From: Bolinopsis microptera
Lineage: Eukaryota; Ctenophora; Tentaculata; Lobata; Bolinopsidae
Length of the DNA stretch: 64,000 bases
Assembly (NCBI RefSeq): GCF_026151205.1
Contig: NC_087078.1
Location: 6,155,675-6,219,674 of the forward strand
Direction of reading: 5' to 3'
Shown: one piece after another, positions 52,614-64,000 of the stretch
How positions within the stretch are numbered: the first letter of the stretch is position 1
Layout: every line of letters starts with the position of its first letter
Translations under genes and position numbers: made by a program
Notes under the pieces: model-generated
Seen by the model: only the letters and a program-made list of their open reading frames with translations
Told to the model about the DNA's origin: nothing
Databases searched by the model: none

Positions 52614-52987
52614 CTTCTAGTTCTCCATCTACATCAAGAGGATTACTCAAGACAATTAAACCAGTGTATGCAAAAGGAAGTGGATTTAACCATGCCATGA
52701 AGCTCCACATAGCTTCATTGTTTTATCATCAAGTCATCAGCCCCACCGGTGAGTTATAGTTTTCCCCCCTATTTTTTATTTGAAAGCAAAATTCATTACA
52801 GCTCTAGCTGTTTATTTTCGTTATATATGACTCAAGACATGTAGTTGGTAAGTTATAGTTTTTTAGAAAGCGTACATTATTAGCGCTGTTTACTTTTGTT
52901 ATATGAAATGTATAAACCTAATTTAATTCAGATCAAAATCGTGAATAAGAAAAACCCAAGACCTAGCACATCCTCAAAATGTATATT

Positions 52988-53747
52988 GCTACAGAACAAG
53001 AATACAGTGGCATGCCAAATAAGCTTTAGAACTTGGCACACTGCTGCAAGAAGATATAATATGCTTTATTTATAGATTTATTTATTAACATAAATTTATT
53101 AGCTAAACAGTCCAAAGCAGTTTCAATATCAAGACAAAGAACTTAGGACTCAAGGAGGAGATGTCACTGCAAGCGATTGGAGACTGGCTGCCTCTTCTTG
53201 GCGAAAGAACGGTTGTTTCAGGTGAGCAGCCCCAAAGCACTCGAAGGAAGCCTTCTTCTCTTCTTATGGTGTTGCTAAAACACCATTTAGCATAAATCAT
53301 GACTTGCTTGAAGAATGAAGATATGAAGACCGGAGGGAACAGTTAAGTGACCTTGAGAAAACTGTTTAAATAGCTAAGTGTTAAGCCTCTTCCTAATAAG
53401 TGAAATGAACTTATTGAGGCTATTGTGCAAGCCAATGTTCCTTATGACGAGTTTGCTACTAAGTATTTCAAGTTAGGTGGAAAGTCAGGTGGTGTTGCAC
53501 TTGGTTTTGTACACATGGGGTAGTTCACGTGATGAAGATTCTAGTCGGCCCAGAGGGAGCATCTGACTACTGCCAAATGCTTACGTCATTCGAGAATGCT
53601 CCAAATGTCATAATCATTGATTTTGGACCGCAGGTGGCTAGACACACGAATATCGTTGAACAAGACCAATCTTTACAAAAGAGTGTCATCGGTGCAGAAT
53701 AAATGAATTAGCAGAGCTGAAGATTATGTTATGGCTTTTCGATTCGT
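52988..53747 (+). pseudogene. KDZ/SAP-like transposase relic, copy 2
   Basis: Nearly the same as 49910-50628, with the same one-base frameshift before MKILVGPEGASDY and extra small indels. It extends 35 bp further left (CTACAGAACAAGAATACAGTG). The shared lesion means either copying of an already dead element or a segmental duplication. Confidence 0.6.
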
Positions 53748-53802
53748 TTATTTTTTAAACATTTGAAATAATACATAAATTATCATAATATGATATGTTT
53801 AT

Positions 53803-54361
53803 TGTCAGGGGGGGGGGGGGGGGGGGGGGGGGGGGGAGGGGGGGGGGGGCGGGATCAGGTACCAAGTGACGTAAACTAAGTGCAAATTTGGAATTTTTCA
53901 AAAGGCCCACCCACCCCCTTCGCGGTATAGTAATAACAGATTTTTCGGATAATAATTAAGACACTAGACACCCAACCACTTTTGCCGGCTTTTGCGGTAC
54001 TAACTGTTGAGAAATCACTGTGTCTCATGGTATATAAAATAAGATGCCCACCCATAAATTGCTTTAAACAGCTCATTAAACATTGGGAAATGGGCAAATT
54101 ATACCCACTATTTAGTAGGGGTTTTGTTTTCAATGTAATCGAATTAGATAAAAAGTTACAAACTAAATTTTTAAATTATAAAAACCTAAAAAAAACTCAA
54201 AAAATCTCAAAACCCATTCCCAAAATTAAAATTTGAGGTAAAATAGGTTTTTTTGGGGTTGGACATCCCCTTTAGTACCATGTACTGACTGTTTTTCTGG
54301 GAAATGAGCAGCAGACCTACCACTTAGTGTACTAACTGCGTTTTGAAAGAAAATATGACCC

Positions 54362-54400
<39 letters not shown>

Positions 54401-54460
54401 CCCCCCCCCCCCCCCCCCCCACGTCACATGCGATTCTGGCCTTATGATCCCCCCCCCCGT
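53803..54460 (-). mobile_element. Short G-run element, derivative of the 4.47-7.51 kb unit
   Basis: Starts with a long G run, GATCAGGTACCAAGTGACGT, and contains CTTTTGCCGGCTTTTGCGGT and GTACTAACTG blocks that are the complement of 7360-7470. Toward the right, GTACCATGTACTGACTG and GACCCACC are the complement of 5150-5250. It ends in C runs (54363-54420 and about 54451-54459). Flanks share TTATTGT, a possible 7-8 bp duplication. Confidence 0.7.
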
Positions 54461-54985
54461 TATTGTATTATTGAACATATTGTGTTTAACATACTTCTTA
54501 AGCTGATTATTACATAAAATAAGATTGGATTGATCAGTTGAATAGGTCTAGCTATTAGACTTGAGCTACTTCAATTCTATTCAGTAATTTATATCTCAGG
54601 ATGTTAATAAGAGCTCTATAAAAGACAGCAAAAGGAGATATTTTGTCTATCTCGTTGGAGTTTTCCGACCCGACAAATATTACATCAAAGAATAAGAGTC
54701 GACCTCCCTAAAAGGGAAAGCAGCGAAGGAAGCTAAAAACCATCACAACAGAATGAACAGTTCTTCAATGGAGAACTTATAATAACCATTTTGTATACAT
54801 CTAAATTATTCAATATTTGTTCGTGTTGCAAAATGTTAAATAATTCAATTAAACTCAACAGTCAACAATCTACCTAGCAAACCATATGCTTTTCTGGGTT
54901 TTCAGGACAGGCCCTATGTTTAGTATAGTAACCCTGTGTCCGGCCCAAAGCTAAAGGATTCAAAACGTTAAACGGTTTTTCAAAT
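54461..54985. other. Intergenic
   Basis: No gene supported. Confidence 0.4.
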
Positions 54986-54987
54986 AG

Positions 54988-55425
54988 GGTAAGTCATATT
55001 GCAATGATTCGGAAAGAGTAGGATACCCCGATAATTGTGATAATTATTTAGGAAACAGAAGTTCCGGCATATCTTATCACATCGGAGTTGTTTGGAAGTA
55101 TAATACTATAATTATATAATTTCATAACAGTTTCTCGATTTAAATTTTGTATCTTATACATGATTGTATGATTGTATCTTATTCATGATTCGAATTTATC
55201 AGTATCAATTACCACTTATAAAGTCAGATTTTTAAATTTTTAAAGTATATAATATGGAAAAAATAAGAAAAATGAAGATATTTGGACAAGTCATATTGCA
55301 ATGATTCGGAAAGAGTAGGATACCCCGATAATTGTGATAATTATTTAGGAAACAGAAGTTCCGGCATATCATATCACATCGGAGCTGTTTAGAAAAATGA
55401 TATAATTCTATAATTTGCATAATAT
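54988..55425 (+). repeat. Direct duplication of ~140 bp
   Basis: AAGTCATATTGCAATGATTC through TTCCGGCATATC and ATCACATCGGAG occurs at about 54990-55095 and 55287-55385, nearly unchanged, with AT-rich sequence between. Offset about 298 bp. Confidence 0.9.
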
Positions 55426-55542
55426 ATTAGTTTTACGATATATGAATTGAACACTTATTTTCGTTTCGATTTTATCAATATCAAAATAATATCAAACACC
55501 AGAGATAATCTAATATGAAAGAAGGAATGAGTATCACACCAG

Positions 55543-55788
55543 GCCACGCGATGGTGGAATTGTCAGAATAAATGCCGAAAATGTTCCATTCCGGTTCGTA
55601 ATGGACAGGGTTATGATCCCTCATTTCCCCCTGTATGGGAAGGAAACAACATCAGGGCTGAACTACAAGTGACTAAGAAAGGTTCCTTCAGCTCCCGATC
55701 AAGCTGGCACTGCTCGTTTTGCGATACCTCGTATCACGAGACAAGCAAAATGATACACAAACAGTCAAAAAAGCACAGGAAACAAAAG
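55543..55788 (+). CDS. Zinc-finger exon (Cys-rich plus C2H2)
   Basis: Open frame without ATG: RWWNCQNKCRKCSIPVRNG, a Pro/Trp linker and SWHCSFCDTSYHETSKM ending HKQSKKH, a C2H2 finger with H-x5-H spacing. The exon ends at AAAA/GTAAGT and the following exon (acceptor near 55866) ends soon. It could be the DNA-binding N-terminus of a decayed transposase. Confidence 0.5.
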
Positions 55789-55912
55789 TAAGTGCAAACA
55801 AGTTAATTTTATGACCGCATTATCACAGCTAAATCACTTATTATCGTTAATAATTTACATTTCAGCTAGTCGTGAATGAACACCCTACCCGGTACCAGTC
55901 AGTGTAAGGATC

Positions 55913-56068
55913 CGCTTAACAGCACTGGATAGAAAAGCTGCTGATGCAGTGACTGGATTAGGAGGAGCATACTGCGACTTGTGCCACATCTCGAAAGAGG
56001 GTTCCCACTGTGTTGACATCCTGTCCCCTTCGTCCACTGCGCAACCCATAATCTGTGTTTGGTGGTAA
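55913..56068 (+). pseudogene. Transib/RAG1-like fragment
   Basis: Frame with RKAADAVTGLGGAYCDLCHI, SKEGSHCVDIL and a stop at about 56066. An Ala-rich helix followed by GGAYC-x2-C-x10-VD resembles the zinc-coordinating core segment of invertebrate Transib/RAG1-like transposases. Only this piece is present. Confidence 0.4.
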
Positions 56069-56104
56069 AAGATGTTGTGGCTGCTACCAACCACACCAGT
56101 GATT

Positions 56105-56283
56105 TCTTTGACTGTCTGGGCCAGGTTTTTTCATTCGTTAAAGCGAGCTCATTACGCTGGGAGGAGCTAAAGATGAACTCTCGGGCTTGGACCTGAAGAA
56201 ACTATGCCCAACGAGGTGGTCATCTCGACATGAAAGCATTCGGGCCATCAAGAATCGGCAGCCAGACATCATAAGACTTCTAA
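56105..56283 (+). pseudogene. hAT transposase fragment
   Basis: FFDCLGQVFSFVKASSLRWEEL in one frame and LDLKKLCPTRWSSRHESIRA with a following helix in another. LC-x-TRW-x-SR is the diagnostic segment of hAT transposases of the DUF4371 type. A frameshift near 56172 and truncation at the foldback element mark it as a relic. Confidence 0.75.
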
Positions 56284-56455
56284 GTGCCGCCTCCCCCCCC
56301 TGTAAAATAGGAGCATTTATCCTGAGCCAGTGCCGCCTCCCCCCACACTGTAAAATGAGGAGCATTATACCTGAGCCCCAATGCCGCCCCCCCCCCCCCC
56401 CCCGCCCCCCGCCCCTGAAAAGTGAGGAGCATTATACCTGAGCCAGTGCCGACCT
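56284..56455. repeat. Outer GC-rich subrepeats, left arm
   Basis: Three units of GTGCCGCCTCCCCCC, TGTAAAATGAGGAGCATTAT and ACCTGAGCCA. Confidence 0.9.
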
Positions 56456-57604
56456 CCAATAGAATGAACAAACTGGAACCCCTGCAGACCATCTGATCAT
56501 TCTGCTTCTAGTCTAACTACTCCAATTATCTGAAAATATGTTTTGTGGATAACCGTGGCACATTATGAGACATAACAAAAGGAGACATGAACGAGCATGT
56601 TGATCCAGAAGAGACAGTTTAAGATAAAGAATCCAGATAGATAAATTTTATAGATATGTTAAAAATGTTTATAAAATGTTAACTATAAATGCTTTTCAAA
56701 CAAAGTTACAACGAATTCTTCATGTAGTGCAATCCTGGGTTTGACAGATATGCCCATTTAAAATATTTTCATGACGTTACATTACATAATTCTCAATAAA
56801 TGTAATAGATTTGTATTGTTGTAATAAGGTTTAACTTTAAAAGTGATGAGATACCTGATCACTAATCTCAGCCCCCTCTGTGTAGTGACCCTTAGCCCGA
56901 TGTTCCTGCCCCACTTGCTCCTTATATAGTTGGAGGGAAAAAGATCCTGCCCCCACTGCACTGCCCTTAACTGCTTTCTATCGTACCCCTGCTCCAGATC
57001 TACTATAACTGACCGGGGTCCAAACCTGAGTAATAAGGGGAGATGTTTGATTAGAAACTATTGTTTGGGGCCATTAAGTAAATAATTCAGTTAATATTAT
57101 TTGCTAACTCTACAACTGCGGACCTGCCCTGAGACGCTCTGTTCCAGTAAACATCACTCGTTTAGCATGACGTCATTAACGCGAACCCCCGTCATGCTGT
57201 CCGTCCCTTGTCTATTACCGTGCTCCTGAAAATTACGGTAAAGGGAAATCGTGCAGAGGTTCAACGAGAAGGAGATCCAGAGAGTAGAGATCTAAAGTTG
57301 AAGATTTTAGATCCTTGATTCATGTTTTATATTACCTATTCAGGTTATTTATGGACACATGACCGCTCAAGACTACGGGGGAAGATGAATAATAGAAATT
57401 CCAACAGCAACCAGTTTCCTTCTTTGCTGAAATCCGGAAATATTCGTTTACGCTCTCACCTTATCTCAAGATTTGTATAAAATGGGTGGGTCGAACTTAA
57501 AGCGTATCCGATTTGGAATATTACTTGATTAATGTCAACGCAACTGCGCGCACTGTCCGAAACAGCCAGGTTTAGGGTAGCCATGAGCAAAGTTTTAACC
57601 TCCT

Positions 57605-57985
57605 AACTATGTTTTTACCAAGCTAACCATGTTAACAATCTTTACCAGTTAACCATGTTAACCATGTTAACCATCTTAACAATATAAACCATGTAATCAT
57701 GTTAACCGTGTTAACCATGTTAACAATATTAACTATTATATTAACCATATTAACCATGTCAACCATGTTAACCATGTTATCAATGTTCACCATATTAACC
57801 ATGTTAACCATGTTAACCATGTTAACCATGCTAACCATATTTACCATGTTAACCATGTTAACCATATTCAACCGATGTCCACCATGTTAACCATGTTAAC
57901 CATGTTAACCATGTTAACAATGTTCACCATGTTATAACCAATGTTACCTATGTTAACCATTTTAACCAGTTAACCATGTTAACAT
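57605..57985. repeat. TTAACCATG array, left arm
   Basis: About 9-bp units TTAACCATG with drift; in-frame Met-Val-Asn repeats are by-products. Confidence 0.95.
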
Positions 57986-58440
57986 TAACATACCTTGCTA
58001 ATACTCTCCCGAACTGGGTTCCTATCTATTTCCACAACAGTCCCCACCTGAATGTGAATGATCTCTCTCTCATCTCACTCCACTTCTCAACTCCTGCTCA
58101 AAAGCAATGAGGGAGATATTGTTAAGAGCGTTGCAGGTTGTGTAATTTTAGAAGGAAATTATGTAAAGTAGCAGTGAATGAGTGATGCATTGTTTCAGTT
58201 TTCATCAGTACTTCATGAATATTCTGATATTGGAGGTGTTTAGTAAAACTGTTCATCAACGTGCCCATTAGACCTCGTAAGTTGAGAGATGTTCAAGATT
58301 TGTGGAACCGTGTCGCGAACTTGGCCGAACCGTTTCAGTAAAGGTGAATAACTTACATGTTCTTTGAAGTAAGATACCGAGGCGATGCTATTGACTCTAT
58401 TTATATCAAATTAAGCCTTATTCAAAAAATTACCACCAAT

Positions 58441-59119
58441 TTAATAAAGCTAAGAGAAAAACTTGAAACATAGTTTTAAAACTCAAAGATAAAATTCTAC
58501 TGGAATTGTTATGTGCACTGTAAATTGCAGTGGGAACAATTAAAAATGTGAGCAAAGCACAATATGAATGTAAATGTCGTAACCAAGTCAAAACGTACAT
58601 CAGTACTTATGTTTGCTGTTTGTATACATTGAACAAACAAATGGATTTGTTATTTAGAATAGGTTTATTTACATCTTTTGCGATAAACAACCACGCCATT
58701 TCTTGTCATATTACAAAAGAAACATGTCAATTAAACAAAATTTTAACTCATATGAAATCCCAGAAAACAACAAATAATCTTACAAAATAAAAAAAAGTGT
58801 CCATCACCAAAATTAGTATAATTTATATCATCTCAACGTCAAAACGAAATTATTAAGTAATAACAGTCAAAATGCAAACAAATAAATAATTCACGAACTT
58901 CCGGCAATAAATTCAAAATCTAAAAATTGATACCTAAAATAATTCAAATAAAACATCAAATATCAATAAATGCATCAATAAATAACTAATTATAATAATT
59001 TACTATAAATAGAAACGAGATAAACTTGACTGTTTTGAAATTATAAAGTCTTTTAGAAAAGTTAATTCACGGTAAATTCGATTTTTAAACCTGAAAATTG
59101 ATATAAATTCAATTTGAAT
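58441..59119. other. Spacer of the foldback element
   Basis: AT-rich, about 680 bp; no supported gene. Confidence 0.5.
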
Positions 59120-59547
59120 AAGCTTAATTTGAAATAAATAAGTCAAATAGCAATCGCCTCGGTATCCTTACTCAAAGAACATGTAATTTATTTCACCTTT
59201 ACTGATCGGTATCGGCCCAAGTTTCGCCGACACGGTTCCACAAATCTTGAACATCTCTCAACTTACGAGATCAATGGGCCACGTTGAATGAACAGTTTTT
59301 TACTAAACACCTCCAAATCCAGAATATTCATAAGTAAATGATGAAAACTGAACATGCATCCACTCATCACTGCTACTTTACCATATTTCCTTCAAAATTC
59401 ACACAACGCAAAGCTCTTAACAATATCTCCCTAATTGCTTAACTGACAGGAGTTGAGAAGTTGGAGTGAGATGAAGAGATCATTCAATTCCAGGTGAACA
59501 GTGTGGAAACCAGATAGGAACCCAGTACTGGGAGAGTAATTAGCAAG

Positions 59548-59945
59548 GTATGTTAATGTTAACGATGGTTAACATGGTTAAATTGGTTTAACATAGTTAA
59601 CATGGTTAACAGGTGAACATTGTTTAACATGGTTAACATGTTAACATGGTAACATGGTTGACATGGTTAATATGTTAACATGGTTAACATGGTACATATG
59701 GTTTTTAGCAGGTTAACATGGTTTAACATGGTTAAACATGGTTAATATGGTGAAACATAGATAACATGGGTACCATGGTTGACAAGGTTAATATGGTTAA
59801 TATAATAGTTAATATTTAACATGGTTTAACACGGTTAACTCTTGAATTACATGGTTTAATTGTTAGATGGTAACATGGTAACATGGTTAACACGGTAAAT
59901 ATTGTTAACATGGTTAGCATGGTAAACCATAGTTAAGATGGTTAA
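59548..59945. repeat. CATGGTTAA array, right arm
   Basis: Complement of the left-arm array with independent length changes. Confidence 0.95.
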
Positions 59946-61089
59946 CATTGCTAACTGGGCTAACCCTGAAAACCTGGTTTTTTTCGGACAGTGCGCGCAT
60001 TGCGTTGACATAAACCCGTAAAATCAAATCGAACGATTTAAGTTCAGCCACCCATAATTATTACAAACTCTGAGATAAGAGTGAGAGCGTAAACAGAATA
60101 TTTCCCGGCACAGCACAATGAACGAACAGGATGCTGTGGAATTTCAAATATTTCTCTTCCACCCGTAGTCCCTAGAGCGGTGTCATGTTCCAATATAACT
60201 AACATGAATAGGTAATATAACATGAATCAAGATCTAAATCATCAACATTAGATCTCTACCTCTCGGATCTCGGGTACTCGTTGAACCACTGCACGATTTC
60301 CCTTACCGTATATTTTCAGGAGCACGGTATAGACAAGGACGGACAGCAAGACGTTTAAATGACCGTCATGCTAAACCGACTGATTGTTTTACTGGAACAG
60401 AAGCTTCTCAGGGCAGGTCCGCATCTGTAGAGCTAGCAAATCAATGATAACCCATGAATTATTTACTCTACTGGCCCCCAAACAATAGTTTTTCTAATCA
60501 ACATCTCCCCTTATTACGCAGGTTTGTACCCCCGTCAGTTATATAGAATCTTGGAGCCGGGTACGATAGAACAGTTTAAGGCAGTGAGTGGGCAGGTTCT
60601 TTAATCCCTCCAACTATATACACGAGCAAGTGGGCAGGGAACAACTGGCTAAGGGGCACTACACACGAGGGGGCTTAGATTCGTGATCAGGTATGTCCAT
60701 CACTTTTTAAAGTTAAACCTTATTACAACAATACAAATCTATTACATTTATTGAAATTATGTAAGGTAACGTCATGAAAATATATAAATGGGCATATCCT
60801 GTCCAAAACCCAGGAAGCACACCATGAAGAAATTCGTTAAACTTTGTTTTGAAAAGCAGTTATAGTTAACATATTTATAACATTTTTAACATATCTATAA
60901 AACTTATCTCTCTGGAGTTTCTGTAACTAACTGGTCTCTTTCTAGTATCAACATGCCTCGTTCAATGTCACCTTTTGTTATAAGCTCATAATGTGCCAAG
61001 GTTCTCCACAAACATATTTCCGATATTGGACGTAGTTAGACTATAAAGCAAAAGATCAATTGTCTGCAGGGGGTTCCAGTTTTTGTTCA

Positions 61090-61640
61090 TTCTATTGGAG
61101 GCGGCACTGGCTTCAGCTATTATGCTCCTCATTTTACAGGGCGGGGGGGGGGGGGGGGGGGGGCGCACTGGCTCAGTATAATGCACCTCATTTAAGGGGG
61201 GGGGAGGCGGCCCACGGCTCAGGTATAATGCTCCTCATTTTACAGGGGGGGAGCGGCAACGGCTCAGGTAAAATGCTCCTCCTTTTACAGGGCGGGGGGG
61301 GGAGCGGGCACTGGCTCAGGTATAAGCTCCCATTTTACCGGGGGGGGGAGTGCGGCACTGCTCGGAGTATAAGTGCTCCCCTCCATTTTACAGAGCGGGG
61401 GGGGGGGGGCGGCACTGCTCAGGTATAATGCCCTCCTCATTTTCAGGGGGGGGGATGCGGCATCTGCCTCAGTAAAATGGCTGCCTCATTTTACAGGGAG
61501 GGAGGGGCGGCCACTGGGCTCAGGTAAAATGCTCCTCATGTACAGGAGGGGGGGCGGCACTGGGCTCAGGTATAATGCTCCTATTTTACAGGGGGGGAGG
61601 TGGCACTGGCTCAGGTATAATGCTCCTCATTTTACAGGGG
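61090..61640. repeat. Outer GC-rich subrepeats, right arm
   Basis: About eleven units of CTGGCTCAGGTATAATGCTC, CTCATTTTACAGGG and G-runs: expanded relative to three units on the left. Confidence 0.9.
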
Positions 61641-61644
61641 AGAG

Positions 61645-61950
61645 GGTTAGTGGTTTTTAATACGTTCTATTGAGGTTAAAAGGGACTATTGAGTATGGAC
61701 ATATTGAGTATTGATATGAAGAAACAGTGTATTTTCCTTCTTTAAACAGGTTTTTTTTATTAAATCTGGTAACTGGGACATGAATGACATGTGATAGAAG
61801 TTGTGGAACAACAGTGCTTCACCTTCACTATCACATTTTATAACTTCTCATTAAACCTAGTGAAACAATCCCCTTAACAAATCATTTAAAACTCATTAAA
61901 ACCCCCATTAAATCCTCATTAACTGGCAGGTCTGGGAACGTTGCTGATAG
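61645..61950. other. Intergenic
   Basis: No gene supported. Confidence 0.4.
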
Positions 61951-61955
61951 CTAAA

Positions 61956-62395
61956 ATGAGGAGAGTAACCCAGATCGTATTACCAGAGCTTCTCCGTCTT
62001 CCCTCTACCTTGGTGTCTGATGTAGTTTGTAGAACCGTACAATGCAGTGGTTTTAGTCTTCACTGCTCTGCTGGAGAACCGCTACTGAGGTCTTCATGTT
62101 GGGTATGTGATAATATCTCAACAATGTGTGATAATATATTTATTCAATATCTATATTGTAGATAGATCCATAATTATTGAATAAATGACTAATTTATAAG
62201 GTGAAATAGTCCATTAATCAGCTAATGATCCCCTCTACCCCTCTACCCTTATAGATAACGAGGCGCTGTATAGACGGTGTGGTAAGACCCTGAAGATACT
62301 GACCCCGAGTTACGGGACCTCACCCGTCCTCGTCAGTAGAGCTATGACTGTGGTTACTGCTTCCCTTCCGACTACCTGTACAGGAACTTATGTTT
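61956..62395 (+). CDS. Weak two-exon Cys-containing gene
   Basis: Exon-like frame MRRVTQIVLPELLRLPSTLV with five Cys, ending TTGG/GTATGT at 62102. The next block after CCCTTATAG at 62255 is open in a frame with YRRCGKTLKIL but does not join in phase. Either a third exon or decay. Family unknown. Confidence 0.3.
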
Positions 62396-62399
62396 AGTT

Positions 62400-63270
62400 T
62401 GGGGAGCAAACTTGCCACATAGGTCCAGGATCCACAATATATTCGTAACGTGTAATAGAAAAAAAAACGTACAGTTTTAAGTAAAATTTAGCCCTGGCAA
62501 GGGTTCACCGTTATATAGGAGTTATAGGCGTCTTGTACTTGCTAAATTATTATCAGCCCAACACCCAAGTAATATTAGCCAAATTTGTATGTACTAAATA
62601 AGGATGATCATACGAACCCCTGTCCTAACACCAAGGCCAATAATTAGTTATTGATGTAAGTGCCAATTGGAATAAAATTAAAACAAGCTATTTTAAGAGT
62701 AACTATTTTTCAGTTATACGCCGATCTAAGAAAGCTAGCCATCCAACCTGTCCATTCCACGACTGAAATCTTCATACCAGGTTACTATATATTCAAATCA
62801 CTACCTCGATATTTATGATATCAATAGATCATTGATAATATACTCGAGTTTGGTGTTTTCACGCCACTGTTTCCACTGTACAGTCAGGTGTGCACTATAC
62901 GTATATTAATCGTTGCGCATCCTAACGAGTCCAGAGGTATAACATTAGAAAACACATTCCATTGTACCGGAAATGTGGTGAATCTAGCTTCATCACAGTG
63001 TAAACCCGTTCTGAATTAAACTCGAAGTACTTGATTCGCTGGAAATCGGACAACACGGATCAGGAGATGGTTAAGTCAATTAGCAAATTGGCTTTTTGAA
63101 TGTTCCAATCCCTACGCGCACTTAATTTCAGGAAATTTGCTTAAATGATCCTGCTAGACTCAAAAAAATCCATAGAACGTGCGATTTTAGAAATCATCAT
63201 AAGAATTTTGTGACAATTTGAAATACAGCTTAAAACCAGCGTTGCAATAATAGAAATTTGTCACCTATAT
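62400..63270. other. Intergenic
   Basis: No gene or repeat recognised. Confidence 0.4.
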
Positions 63271-63369
63271 TCCATGCAGACCTCCCAACAACAGTACATC
63301 AGCTATATTATCATTTCAATGAGCTTCCAACTATCCTCAGGCCTTAAATCCTCTAAAATCTTTTTCCAG

Positions 63370-63491
63370 GCTACGCCCCCATTGTCGGGTAATCAGAGAT
63401 ATGAAGAAACCTCAACCTCGTCAAGGACCTGTTCAACCCAAAGAACTGCTAGTTGCTTGCGAACCCCAAACCCTGGAGGTTTTATCTTACT
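63370..63491 (+). other. Exon-like segment
   Basis: Between TTTTTCCAG and CTT/GTGAGT. One frame reads LVKDLFNPKNC, a stop, LLANPKPWRFYL; another is open but Ser/Thr-rich. Probably a small exon or relic. Confidence 0.25.
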
Positions 63492-63675
63492 TGTGAGTCA
63501 CTAATATTATTATCAACAGCGCAGAATACACAATAATTGAGTGAAGCGCCATGAAACACTGTTCAAAGTGTTGATGATTCACGACTGGAAGTATTGATGG
63601 AGCACTATAAATAATTGTGTTACTTGCGGTGCACAGGGTGGTATATGTAGTATATGTATATATATTTGTTTCAGG

Positions 63676-63935
63676 TGCTTGTATATTCCGAGGGAAGGAT
63701 TTGTCGAATGAGAGACAAAGACCACAGCTGAATCATAATGCCAAACCAAGGAAAGTGCTTCATTTGTAAGTGATACCTAACAACGTCAAGACAGCTGCTT
63801 GTGATGTACCGCCTCCCGAGGGAGAGGGCGCGAGAGTGGTGAGCTTTAATTTTACCTTGTGCCATTTCATTTCAGTTAAATACGTCATCATTCAGTGTCG
63901 TCAGAATAATCGGACTTTTATTATATTTGAGGTAC
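63676..63935 (+). other. Exon-like pieces at window end
   Basis: After TTGTTTCAG, a frame with GKDLSNERQRPQLNHN ends at a stop; in another frame ATG at 63738 gives MPNQGKCFI before GTAAGT. Further splice-like borders at about 63840 (GTGAGC), 63876 (TTTCAG) and 63932 (GTACGC) would imply a tiny intron. Not resolvable here. Confidence 0.25.
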
Positions 63936-64000
63936 GCTTCTAATTTGATTTACAATGAGTACTGTGATACAGAAATTTCATTATTCGTTTTGAAAAAAAA

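Larger units (their letters stand above)
56284..61644. mobile_element. Foldback element, 5.4 kb imperfect palindrome
   Basis: The left arm (56284-58440) and right arm (59120-61644) are complementary over their whole length in the same order: GC-rich subrepeats, a TGTGCCA/ACATATTT block, CCTGCCCTGAGACGCTCTG-type block, TTACGGTAAGGGAAATCGTGC-type block, TTAACCATG array, then ATCTCTCAACTTACGAG. The spacer of about 680 bp is AT-rich. Divergence between arms is considerable, so it is old or repeatedly converted. Resembles Drosophila FB-type elements. No transposase gene inside; a frame at 58530-58790 is AT-driven. Confidence 0.9.

Noticed and set aside
56187-56492. Pro-rich and Gly-rich proteins at the foldback edge
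   Set aside because: Generated by C/G runs in the outer subrepeats.
57632-57890. Met-Val-Asn or Leu-Thr-Met repeat proteins
   Set aside because: By-products of the TTAACCATG array inside the foldback arm.

Overview
This is eukaryotic nuclear DNA from an invertebrate animal. It is AT-rich, with short GT-AG introns, long homopolymers, minisatellites and a dense record of mobile elements. The transposase and reverse-transcriptase families resemble ones I know from cnidarians, sponges and arthropods, but the species cannot be fixed from the sequence. I see no bacterial operons, rRNA, tRNA or CRISPR, and no recognisable conserved housekeeping gene.

Layout. 0-4.4 kb: LINE reverse-transcriptase remnant on the minus strand and a TA-flanked MITE. 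4.47-7.51 kb: a ~3 kb unit bounded by G-run/C-run ends and carrying spliced zinc-finger exons; a short derivative lies at 53.8-54.5 kb. 8.5 kb: a G-run MITE with an 8-bp target duplication. 9-15.7 kb: small low-confidence coding segments, a 65-copy 14-bp satellite, a 39-bp minisatellite and a CACGTG-rich stretch. 15.7-23.1 kb: a plus-strand cluster of small, basic or low-complexity genes (zinc ribbons, Ser-rich, coiled-coil/Pro-rich, KTP-repeat, C2H2 and OB-fold-like proteins). 23.55-28.76 kb: a complete Ty3/gypsy element on the minus strand, with 113-bp LTRs, a GGTAT duplication and a single gag-pol frame of about 1533 codons. 29-43.5 kb: a graveyard with PIF/Harbinger, gypsy, LINE and unclassified transposase fragments, three MITEs and TTTTATCATATC arrays. 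43.9-53.7 kb: tandem OB-fold-like genes, one split by a 4969-bp DNA transposon (about 970-bp inverted repeats, 9-bp duplication, multi-exon gene), followed by two copies of a decayed KDZ/SAP-like transposase and a third zinc-ribbon gene. 55-56.3 kb: zinc-finger, Transib/RAG1-like and hAT fragments. 56.28-61.64 kb: a 5.4-kb foldback element with arms over 2 kb built of subrepeats. 62-64 kb: a few weak exons.

The most notable biology is (1) the 44.26-49.23 kb transposon, whose gene belongs to a family I recognise but cannot assign to a named superfamily, and (2) the recurrence of the same small nucleic-acid-binding gene families (triple zinc ribbon, OB-fold, basic-tail helical, helix plus Pro-rich tail) in separate clusters. 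That pattern would fit gene sets carried or amplified by large mobile elements, but it is inference and no replication or capsid hallmark gene is present to prove it.
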